6,559 nt of DNA from Chloroflexota bacterium. GTDB lineage: Bacteria; Chloroflexota; UBA11872. The notes below the pieces were generated by a model. It did not search any database, was not told the DNA's origin, and saw nothing but the letters and a program-made list of their open reading frames with translations. Numbering within the stretch: the stretch's first letter is position 1; every line of letters starts with the position of its first letter. Positions 1-5,477 of the stretch are shown here, in pieces. The stretch spans positions 1-6,559 of the forward strand of contig JAPPFO010000074.1 in NCBI GenBank assembly GCA_028875175.1, written 5' to 3'. Both the position numbers and the translations under genes were made by a program.

Positions 1-12
1 TAAGCCCAGGGT

Positions 13-40
13 GAACCTGATGTGAAAGGTTCTTGATTTT
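13..40 (+). terminator. possible rho-independent terminator reading rightward
   Basis: A 6-bp perfect inverted repeat (GAACCT at 13-18, AGGTTC at 27-32) encloses an 8-nt loop and is followed on the plus strand by a T-rich tail, TTGATTTT (33-40). The stem is short and only half GC, so this is weak. The orientation would suit a plus-strand gene ending at or left of the window edge, convergent with the tRNA gene; the window opens with TAA, but nothing else of such a gene is visible. On the minus strand, downstream of tRNA-Ala, the same hairpin has no T-run, so it is a poor terminator for the tRNA transcript. Confidence 0.3.
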
Positions 41-48
41 GTCCAGCT

Positions 49-124
49 TGGTGGACCCAATCGGATTCGAACCGACGACCTCCTCAATGCCATTGAGGCG
101 CTCTTCCAGCTGAGCTATGGGCCC
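49..124 (-). tRNA. tRNA-Ala, anticodon GGC
   Basis: The minus strand folds as a complete 76-nt cloverleaf. It has a 7-bp acceptor stem, a 4-bp D stem (GCTC/GAGC), an anticodon stem CCTCA/TGAGG around loop ATGGCAT, a 5-nt variable loop and a 5-bp T stem (GTCGG/CCGAT) around TTCGAAT. The anticodon GGC lies at 91-89 and reads GCC, a codon favoured by the neighbouring genes. The acceptor stem has the G3-U70 wobble pair, the classic identity element for alanyl-tRNA synthetase, so the Ala assignment has two independent supports. The discriminator is A, and the 3' CCA is encoded (51-49). The first ten nucleotides overlap the end of the upstream nucleotidyltransferase gene, whose TAG stop forms tRNA positions 8-10. 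No strong dedicated promoter is visible; a weak -10-like TAAACT lies six bases before the 5' end. Confidence 0.98.
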
Positions 125-768
125 GCCGACAGTTTAGGCGATGGGGCGGGGTGGCTGGAGGGTTGGGCGGCGGCGTAGTCGGCGGGGGTGTTGAGGTTGA
201 GGACGGCGTGTTTGGAGTCCACGGGCACGGAGTGGAGGCGCTGGCGGTGGCGGATGACGACGGCGCGCAGGCCCTGGGTGGCTTCGGTGACCTGTTGGAG
301 TTCGGGGGTGACGTCGGCGGGGACGATGAGGGGGTGGCCGCCGCGGCCCTGGTAGCTGGGCCGCCAGAGGGCGGCGTGATCGGAGCGCCAGGCGGCGACG
401 AGCGGGTCGAGAAGGTCGGTGGCGAGTGGCTGATCGACGTTGACCACGAGAACGCTGGCTGGTTGGCCCTCAAGGGCGTGAGCGCCGGCGGCGAGCGAGG
501 TGGCGCGGCCTTCGCGGAAGCGGGGATTGACGACGATACGGGCACGGGTGCCTCGCAGCGCGGCGCGTAGTTCGTCCTGACGGCTTCCGAGGACGACGAT
601 CAGTTGATCGATGGCCGGCTGGGCCGTCAGCAGGTTCGCCTGGTGGCGCACCAGGGGGACGCCGGCCCAGGGCAGCAGGGCCTTGGGTTGGCCCATGCGG
701 GTTGATTCGCCGGCGGCGAGCAGGATGGCCGAGAGCCGGGGTTGCGGCCGCCGCGAGGTTGAAGTCAG
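115..768 (-). CDS. MobA/MocA-like molybdenum cofactor nucleotidyltransferase
   Basis: This belongs to the MobA-like NTP transferase family (PF12804), which attaches CMP or GMP to molybdopterin or activates related substrates in the cytoplasm. Counting from CTG at 768 (217 aa), the nucleotide-binding loop LAGG is at residues 17-20, followed by R24, M25, G26 and K29. Further family features are an N..F..G...SL segment (about 81-92), NVDQP (110-114) with the metal-binding Asp, GRGGHPL (141-147) and NLNTPADY (191-198). The first ATG in frame (696) is residue 25 and would delete the binding loop. No ATG, GTG or TTG exists in frame between an in-frame stop near 910 and that ATG. The best candidate is CTG at 768-766, overlapping the glcD stop as CTGA, with GAGG seven bases upstream. 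The last 17 or so residues look like non-conserved filler before the TAG, which lies inside tRNA-Ala. The family call is solid; the start and the exact substrate (CTP or GTP) are not. Confidence 0.82.
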   Translation of the reverse strand: MTSTSRRPQPRLSAILLAAGESTRMGQPKALLPWAGVPLVRHQANLLTAQPAIDQLIVVLGSRQDELRAALRGTRARIVVNPRFREGRATSLAAGAHALEGQPASVLVVNVDQPLATDLLDPLVAAWRSDHAALWRPSYQGRGGHPLIVPADVTPELQQVTEATQGLRAVVIRHRQRLHSVPVDSKHAVLNLNTPADYAAAQPSSHPAPSPKLSAGP

Positions 769-2225
769 GCGGAGGCCTCGGAGGCTGAGCGGCGGAGGTT
801 GTTGACTTCGGCGCAGCCGACGGGGGCGGGGAGGATCTTGTTGGGGTTGAAGAGGGCGTGGGGGTCGAAAACCTGCTGGACGCGGCGCATGGCGTCCAGA
901 TCGTCGGGGCTATAGACCAGCGGCATGGCGGCCTGTTTTTCCATGCCGATGCCGTGCTCGCCGCTGAGCATGCCGCCGACGTCCACGCAGACTTGCAGGA
1001 TGGCGGTGCCGGCGTCCAAAACCCGATCCAGCTCGCCGGGGACGCGGTTGTCGAAGAGCAAGAGGGGATGCAGGTTGCCGTCGCCGGCGTGGAAGACATT
1101 GGCGATGGGCAGGTCGAAGCTCTGGCTAATGCGGCGGATTTCGTCCAACACGTGGGCGATGGTGGTTCGCGGGATTACGCCGTCCTGTACGTAGTAATCG
1201 GGTGAAATGCGGCCCATGGCGCCAAAGGCGCTCTTGCGGCCGAGCCAGAAGAGGTTGCGCTCAGCATCGTTCCGGGCGACGCGGATGTCGCGGGCCTCGT
1301 TGGCGAGGAGCACGGAACGGATTTCGGCTTCGCGGTCGTTGAGCTCGGCCTGAACGCCGTCGACGTCCAGTAGCAGCACGGCGGCGGCGTCGACCGGGAG
1401 GTTGGCCCGCGGGATGAAGGCGGACACGGCCTCCAGGGCGAGCTGATCCATCATCTCGACGGCGGCCGGGACGATGCCGGCGGCGACGATGCCGGATACG
1501 GCCGCGCTGCAGTCGGGCACGGAGTCGAACGAGGCCAGCAGCGTGCGCACGCCGGCGGGGGTGTGGACGAGTTGCACGACAGCCTGGGTGACGATGCCGA
1601 AGGTGCCCTCGCTGCCGCAGAAGAGGCCGGTGAGGTCGTAGCCGGGGCCGTCGGGCAGGGCGCTGGTAGTGACGACGCGGCCGTCCATGGTGACGAACTC
1701 GATGCCGAGCACGTGGTTGGTGGTGACGCCGTAGAGGAGAGTGTGGGGGCCGCCGGCGTTGGTGGCGATGTTGCCGCCCAGGGTGCAGGCGTACTGGCTG
1801 GAGGGGTCGGGGGCGTAATGGAAACTGAAGCGATGGGTGTGGGCGCTGAGGTCGGCGTTGACGACGCCCGGCTCCACGACGGCGCGACGGTTGCGGGTGT
1901 CGACTTCGAGGATGCGGTTCATGCGGGAGGTGGCGACGACGATGCCGCCGCAGCGGGCGATGGCGCCGCCACTGAGGCCGGTGCCGGCGCCGCGCGCCAC
2001 GACGGGCACGCCATGTTTCAGGGCGGACTGGACGACGGCCTGGACCTGGGCGGTGGAGTCGGGAAAGACGACGGCGTCGGGCAGGGCGCGGTCCACGGAG
2101 CCGTCGTACTCGTAGAGGAGCAGGTCGTCGGGATCTGCGAGGACCCAGGACTCGCCGACGATGCGGCGCAGGTCGGCGAGCAGGGCGGCGGAGGTGGTGG
2201 TTTGCGTCTCGGTTATGGCGGCCAT
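765..2225 (-). CDS. glcD: FAD-linked oxidase, glycolate oxidase/D-lactate dehydrogenase subunit GlcD type
   Basis: This 486-aa flavoprotein would oxidise a 2-hydroxy acid such as glycolate or D-lactate to the keto acid and pass electrons on through FAD. An FAD-binding PCMH domain covers about residues 45-225, with RGAGTGLSGGA (78-88), a PDPSSQ..CTLGGNIATNAGGPH segment (140-161) and GSEGTFGIVT (204-213). The C-terminal FAD-oxidase domain (about 226-465) contains HAGDGNLHP (379-387) and SGEHGIGMEK (421-430), whose histidines bind metal in relatives, and ends with DPHALFNPNKILP. The length is close to E. coli GlcD (about 499 aa). The frame stays open upstream to 2588, but that part is the shadow of the Nudix gene. 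ATG at 2225 lies 13 nt after the Nudix stop and has no clear Shine-Dalgarno, so coupling to the upstream gene is likely. No glcE or glcF subunit genes are in the window. The substrate cannot be decided from sequence. Confidence 0.93.
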   Translation of the reverse strand: MAAITETQTTTSAALLADLRRIVGESWVLADPDDLLLYEYDGSVDRALPDAVVFPDSTAQVQAVVQSALKHGVPVVARGAGTGLSGGAIARCGGIVVATSRMNRILEVDTRNRRAVVEPGVVNADLSAHTHRFSFHYAPDPSSQYACTLGGNIATNAGGPHTLLYGVTTNHVLGIEFVTMDGRVVTTSALPDGPGYDLTGLFCGSEGTFGIVTQAVVQLVHTPAGVRTLLASFDSVPDCSAAVSGIVAAGIVPAAVEMMDQLALEAVSAFIPRANLPVDAAAVLLLDVDGVQAELNDREAEIRSVLLANEARDIRVARNDAERNLFWLGRKSAFGAMGRISPDYYVQDGVIPRTTIAHVLDEIRRISQSFDLPIANVFHAGDGNLHPLLLFDNRVPGELDRVLDAGTAILQVCVDVGGMLSGEHGIGMEKQAAMPLVYSPDDLDAMRRVQQVFDPHALFNPNKILPAPVGCAEVNNLRRSASEASA

Positions 2226-2233
2226 GACACCAG

Positions 2234-2249
2234 GCACGCTACGGCGTGC
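2234..2249 (-). promoter_or_regulatory. hairpin spanning the Nudix stop codon, just before glcD
   Basis: The minus strand reads GCACGC-CGTA-GCGTGC, a perfect 6-bp GC-rich stem with a 4-nt loop. The TAG stop of the Nudix gene lies across the loop and the 3' arm. The hairpin ends 8 nt before the glcD ATG, where a ribosome-binding site would normally be, and no good Shine-Dalgarno is present there. Inference: ribosomes finishing the Nudix gene would melt the hairpin and reinitiate at glcD. There is no T-run, so it is not a terminator. A 6-bp stem in GC-rich DNA could also be chance. Confidence 0.35.
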
Positions 2250-2706
2250 GACCGGGTTGGGGCAACCCGGACTGCGGCTCCGGCTTAAAGGCGCGGACCA
2301 ATCGCGGGAGGACCTGGGCGAGGATGGTGGGGTGGTCGAAGGCGAGGGTGGTGGGGAGGGTGGTGAGCGGGAACCAGCGGGCATCGGCGGCGTCGTCGCC
2401 GGCGGCGGGGAGGGCGGCGTGCTGGAGGCGGGCGCCGTAGACGACGGAGATGGTGCGGCCGCGGGGGTCGCGGTTGGGGTGGCCGAAGGTGGCCAGTTGC
2501 TGGAGGTCCGGTGGATTGAGGCCGGTTTCCTCGTGGAGTTCGCGACGGGCGGCGTCAATGAGGTCCTCGTCGGGCTCGACGAAGCCACCCGGGATGGCCC
2601 AGCCGGGCGGAGGGTTTCGACGGCGGATCAGCAGGACCGCGGGGGTCGGCGATTCGGCAACGACCACGACGTCGGCCGCCACGGCGTAGCGGCTCGGCGC
2701 GGGCAT
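2239..2706 (-). CDS. Nudix hydrolase (ADP-ribose pyrophosphatase-like)
   Basis: This 155-aa cytoplasmic protein would hydrolyse a nucleoside diphosphate linked to another group X, in a Mg-dependent manner. A complete Nudix box (GX5EX7REUXEEXGU) lies at residues 41-63: G41, E47, R55, E56, L57, E59, E60, G62 and L63 all fit. It is preceded by the beta-strand segment VLLIRRRNPPPGWAIPGG (24-41). The later GHPNRDPRGRTISVVY segment (about 75-90) resembles the Nudix group acting on ADP-ribose and the N-terminal domain of NrtR-type regulators. There is no C-terminal helix-turn-helix, so this looks like a free-standing enzyme and not NrtR. The ATG at 2706 lies four bases after the stop of the YqaA-like gene and the gene ends 13 nt before glcD, so it sits inside a tight operon. 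No strong Shine-Dalgarno is seen. Substrate specificity is not predictable here. Confidence 0.93.
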   Translation of the reverse strand: MPAPSRYAVAADVVVVAESPTPAVLLIRRRNPPPGWAIPGGFVEPDEDLIDAARRELHEETGLNPPDLQQLATFGHPNRDPRGRTISVVYGARLQHAALPAAGDDAADARWFPLTTLPTTLAFDHPTILAQVLPRLVRAFKPEPQSGLPQPGRTP

Positions 2707-2710
2707 GGGG

Positions 2711-3322
2711 CTAGTCGGACGAGGCGTCGGCCGCCGTGGCGCGCGGGCGCATGACGAAGCGAATGACGACGAAGCCGAGGATCAGGAGGACAACGAAGGC
2801 GATGGCCAGGATGTCGAAGTACTCGTCGATGACGGCTTCGACCTGGGCGCCGAAAATCGTCATCAGGATCCCGACAAGGAAGAAGCGACCGCCGCGGCCG
2901 ACCAGGGAGGCGAGCATGAAGCGGCGGAAGTTGAGACGGAAGGCGCCGGCGCCGATGGCGAAGACTTTGTAGGGGATGGGGGTAAAGGCCGCGATGGTGA
3001 CGGCCCAGACGTCGCGGCGCTGGTATTGGCGCTCCACATAGAGGACGCGTTCGTTGGCGAAGAGCCGGTCCAGCAGGGGGCGGCCGCCGCGCAGGCCGAT
3101 CCAGTAGCCGAGCATGGCGCCGAGCAATGAACCGACGGTTGCGATGGCCGAGAAGCCGAGCGCAAACGGAAGGTTCCCGGCGGCCAGGGCGATCATGAGG
3201 CCGTCCGGCGGGATGGGGAAGAAGCTGGATTCCCAGAAGGCCAAGACGAAGAGCGCCAGGCCGCCCCAGGGGGAATCGCCCCAGGCCAGCACCCAGTGGC
3301 CAAGCTCGGAGATCAGGTGCAT
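2711..3322 (-). CDS. YqaA/DedA-family (VTT domain) membrane protein
   Basis: This 203-aa polytopic membrane protein belongs to the VTT/SNARE-associated domain group (PF09335). DedA relatives are linked to membrane homeostasis, and some members flip lipid carriers such as undecaprenyl phosphate. Visible features are a hydrophobic N-terminal segment ending in E31 and FFPIPPD (34-40), hydrophobic stretches at about 41-73, the re-entrant-type motif FTPIPYKVFAIGAGAF (113-128), an arginine-rich loop with GRGGRF (142-147), and hydrophobic segments at about 147-158 and 169-190 before a short charged tail. E31, the prolines and the glycine-arginine motif are the hallmarks of the YqaA branch. ATG at 3322 starts 46 nt after the CAP-protein stop. 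The bases before it (GGTCCCTCT) hold no Shine-Dalgarno. The true substrate is unknown; the family call is firm. Confidence 0.93.
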   Translation of the reverse strand: MHLISELGHWVLAWGDSPWGGLALFVLAFWESSFFPIPPDGLMIALAAGNLPFALGFSAIATVGSLLGAMLGYWIGLRGGRPLLDRLFANERVLYVERQYQRRDVWAVTIAAFTPIPYKVFAIGAGAFRLNFRRFMLASLVGRGGRFFLVGILMTIFGAQVEAVIDEYFDILAIAFVVLLILGFVVIRFVMRPRATAADASSD

Positions 3323-3368
3323 AGAGGGACCGCTGGCCGGGGATGGGAGGGCGTCATTCTACGGACGG

Positions 3369-5027
3369 TCAGTTCGCGCGCGTGGTGAAGCTTGACTCAG
3401 CGGTAAAGGGCTGGCCGTTGCGGGTTCCGGTGACGCGGACCGTGTAGGCGGTGGCCGGGGCGAGGGGATCGTGGGGCACCAGTGAGAGGGCGCGCCGCCA
3501 CTCGCTGGTGGTGCGGGACGTGGTGACGAGCGCGCCGCCCGGTCCGTAGAGAGCGGCCTGGTCCCAGGTCACCTCGTCGCCCAGGCCGAATTGCAGCGAT
3601 ACAGGCGGTCCGAACGGGCGAAGCGCGCCTGGCGCCGGGTTGGGCGCTTCCCAGCCGGCCCAGCTGCGCGGCACGTCAGTCGCACCGTTGAAGGGAACCA
3701 CGACGGGTAGGGGCGCGTTGGAGGTGTGCGCCGGCGACAACCCCACGTTGAACACGGTCACGGTGGTGCCGCCGCCAGACGCGGTTCCATAGCCGATGTG
3801 CACGGCTGAGGGATGGACGTACATGTAGCGGTGCCAGACGGTTTCGAGGGCCCAGGCCAGCGTGTCCGCGGGTGTGAAGAAGGCGAAGACTTCGTCAACC
3901 CAGCCCAGCTGATACCCCGCGGCACGGGCGCGGTCGCCAATGGTGCGGCCGGTGAAGCCGGAATAGCCAAACACCTGGGTGTGCAGGCCGCCTGAGTTCG
4001 GATCGTCCCGGTGGGCGATGTAGTAGTCGGCGTGACCCTGGGCCGCCCGCATGAGCTCGGGGCTGACGATCAGCGACGGCAGTCCCAGAACGGCGCGCAA
4101 GGCGGTGACCGGGCCGAGGAGGTCCGCCTGCTGGGGTGACGGGGGCGCGGGCTGAGGTGGCGGAGCCGTGGGCTGGGGTGGCGCGGCCGTGGGTTGCGGC
4201 GTGGCGACGGGCGTGGGGCTTGGAGTCGGCGCGGGGGTCGGTGGCGGCGCGGGTCCACCGAGACGGGGCCTGACCTCGGGCACCAGGACCGCAGCCGGGA
4301 ATATCCCGGCGCCGCGGGCGAGGTCGCCGCCGTTGGCGACCGTGACTTCGCCCGCCGAAGCCCAGGGCAGATCAACCAGCCATTGCTGCAGGACCGCGCG
4401 TTGCAGCCTGATCGTGTGCACGTGCTCGTAGGTCACCACGTGTGAGGTGGGCAGCCCGTACCAGCGCAGCGGGTCGTCCACGGCGAAGTAGACATTGCGC
4501 AGAGCGGGATTGGCGTTCAGCAGGCCCTGGCGGCTGGCGATGATCTGGTCCCAGCCGACCCCAGCTTCATCGAAGTTCTCCGATGGCGGGACCAAGAGTT
4601 CCTCCAGGGTGTCGTCGTAGCCTTCCAGCGTGAGTCGATCGAACACATTGACAAACGCAAAGCCGTTGAATTCGGGCTGCCACTGCAACACGACCTTCTG
4701 AAAGACCTGGACGGTGAAGCCGTCCCAGACGAATCGCCGCGAGATGGGATAGCCAAGGGCCTGGACGCCGCCCAAGCGCTGAAACTCGGTCCAGAAAGGG
4801 AGTCCGTCGGCGTCGGTCACGGCGAATCCGGCCTCGGGAACGTCGGTGTCCGCGGCTTGAGTGAACAGGCGTCCGCCCTCGACCGGGTAGTCATGGGTAT
4901 CGGCGCGGGCCGGCGCAATTGCGGCAAGCGCCATGAGGACCAGCACCGCCAGTACGGCCGCGCGAGGCGCCCGGCGCCCGAGCCAGCGTCCATCCGGGGT
5001 TGCCGAGGTCCACCGCGGCGTCGTCAT
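3369..5027 (-). CDS. secreted CAP (SCP/PR-1-like) domain protein with LGxP-type N-terminal repeats and C-terminal Ig-like domain
   Basis: This 552-aa exported protein has a signal peptide: basic RRAPR (19-23... region), a hydrophobic core at about 22-39 and likely cleavage near ARA-DT (about 42). Residues 48-130 carry a repeat with FW..F..LGG...LGYPIS followed by VQVFQKVVLQWQPE, which I associate with Chloroflexota exported proteins. A diverged second copy (about 180-250) contains WYGLPTS and LQRAVLQQW. A Pro/Thr/Gln linker (258-300) joins this to a CAP domain (about 301-430). That domain has an LRAVLGLPSL start, GHADYYIAH (331-339), GLHTQ with H349, E379 in the VDEVFAF segment, E395, and HPSAVHIGYG (405-414) with H410; H349, E379 and H410 are candidates for the conserved CAP cavity residues. 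Residues about 441-550 resemble a bacterial Ig-like domain (PFNGATDVP ... YTVRVTG ... FTT). It starts 45 nt after yraN, with AAGG about 13 nt upstream of the ATG. Its role is unknown; cell-surface or envelope binding is a guess. Confidence 0.88.
   Translation of the reverse strand: MTTPRWTSATPDGRWLGRRAPRAAVLAVLVLMALAAIAPARADTHDYPVEGGRLFTQAADTDVPEAGFAVTDADGLPFWTEFQRLGGVQALGYPISRRFVWDGFTVQVFQKVVLQWQPEFNGFAFVNVFDRLTLEGYDDTLEELLVPPSENFDEAGVGWDQIIASRQGLLNANPALRNVYFAVDDPLRWYGLPTSHVVTYEHVHTIRLQRAVLQQWLVDLPWASAGEVTVANGGDLARGAGIFPAAVLVPEVRPRLGGPAPPPTPAPTPSPTPVATPQPTAAPPQPTAPPPQPAPPSPQQADLLGPVTALRAVLGLPSLIVSPELMRAAQGHADYYIAHRDDPNSGGLHTQVFGYSGFTGRTIGDRARAAGYQLGWVDEVFAFFTPADTLAWALETVWHRYMYVHPSAVHIGYGTASGGGTTVTVFNVGLSPAHTSNAPLPVVVPFNGATDVPRSWAGWEAPNPAPGALRPFGPPVSLQFGLGDEVTWDQAALYGPGGALVTTSRTTSEWRRALSLVPHDPLAPATAYTVRVTGTRNGQPFTAESSFTTRAN
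4131..4256 (-). repeat. proline-rich linker coding repeats with 21-bp tandem units
   Basis: Within the CAP-protein gene, residues 258-299 are almost entirely P, T, A and Q. The clearest DNA repetition is two adjacent imperfect 21-bp units at 4150-4170 and 4171-4191, which differ at three positions and encode TAPPPQP-like and TAAPPQP-like heptapeptides. A degenerate third unit begins at 4192. It is probably a flexible extracytoplasmic spacer between the N-terminal repeats and the CAP domain, and such tracts tend to vary in length between strains. Confidence 0.75.
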
Positions 5028-5072
5028 CCGGAGATCATTTCCTTGGCGCTCGAAGGCATCAGCTTCGGGGCG

Positions 5073-5477
5073 TCAGAGCTGCACGGCATTCGGTATCACG
5101 TCCACGGTGTAGTCACCGGCGGGGTCAACGTCAATGGCCACGACGTCGATACGATACGGGCCCGCGCGGTTGCGCTGCTGCCGCAGGTACGTCTGGGCGA
5201 GCCGCTCCAATTGGCGGGCCTTGGTGTGGGTGAGGGCGGCGCGCGCTCCGCCAAAGGCCTGATCGCGGCGCGTCTTGACTTCCACGAACACGGTCTCATC
5301 GCGGTCCATGGCGACAATATCGAGCTCGCCACGGCCGACGCGGACGTTGCGGTCCACGATCTTGTATTTGCGGCGTTTGAGTTCGCGCGCGGCAACGTCC
5401 TCGCCCCAACGGCCCAGGTCGGCCCGATCGGTTGGCGCACGGCGCCTAGACCGCCAGGGCCAGGGTATGCGCGGCAT
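5073..5477 (-). CDS. yraN: YraN/UPF0102 family endonuclease-fold protein
   Basis: This 134-aa protein belongs to UPF0102 (PF02021), a family with a restriction-endonuclease-like fold whose cellular role is poorly defined; some members are linked to DNA processing or recombination. The family signature LGRWGEDVAARELKRRKY lies at residues 21-38, followed by RNVRVGRGELDIVAMD (43-58) and ETVFVEVKTR (61-70). E51, D53, E66 and K68 reproduce the E.D...E.K metal-binding pattern of the fold, so the active site looks intact. The frame is open to a TTG at 5519, but ATG at 5477 gives a length closer to the family's usual 115-130 aa and has CAGG five to six bases upstream. The gene overlaps the end of rnhB by 32 nt, consistent with coupled translation. 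The N-terminal 20 residues (PWPWRSRRR) are an additional basic, Trp-containing tail. Confidence 0.92.
   Translation of the reverse strand: MPRIPWPWRSRRRAPTDRADLGRWGEDVAARELKRRKYKIVDRNVRVGRGELDIVAMDRDETVFVEVKTRRDQAFGGARAALTHTKARQLERLAQTYLRQQRNRAGPYRIDVVAIDVDPAGDYTVDVIPNAVQL

Noticed and set aside
131..136. TAAACT on the minus strand as a -10 box for tRNA-Ala
   Set aside because: The position is apt (six bases before tRNA G1), but only four of six bases match and no -35 is visible. It is kept only as a possibility.
151..570. Long plus-strand reading frame opposite the nucleotidyltransferase
   Set aside because: Glycine- and valine-rich translation with no family features. It is the reverse-strand shadow of a GC-rich gene with a clear family identity.
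1563..2288. 241-codon plus-strand reading frame inside glcD
   Set aside because: Low-complexity G/A/V/D sequence that mirrors the C-rich third positions of glcD. The opposite strand has complete GlcD motifs.
2226..2588. N-terminal extension of the GlcD protein to 607 residues
   Set aside because: The extra 121 residues are Ser/Pro/Thr-rich and out of frame with the intact Nudix gene occupying the same bases. The normal GlcD start is at 2225.
3356..3361. TAGAAT on the minus strand as a -10 box for the YqaA-like gene
   Set aside because: It matches five of six consensus bases and lies 33 nt before the ATG, but no -35 element is found at usual spacing, so it cannot be supported as a promoter.
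4131..4256. CRISPR-like or mobile-element repeat array
   Set aside because: The repetition is in phase with codons, has no spacers and encodes a proline-rich linker. No CRISPR, transposase or integration-site features are present anywhere in the window.
5010..5027. Twin-arginine export signal in the CAP protein
   Set aside because: The RR near residues 18-19 is followed by APRAAV, which lacks the hydrophobic/Phe-Leu-Lys pattern of a Tat motif. A standard Sec signal peptide fits better.
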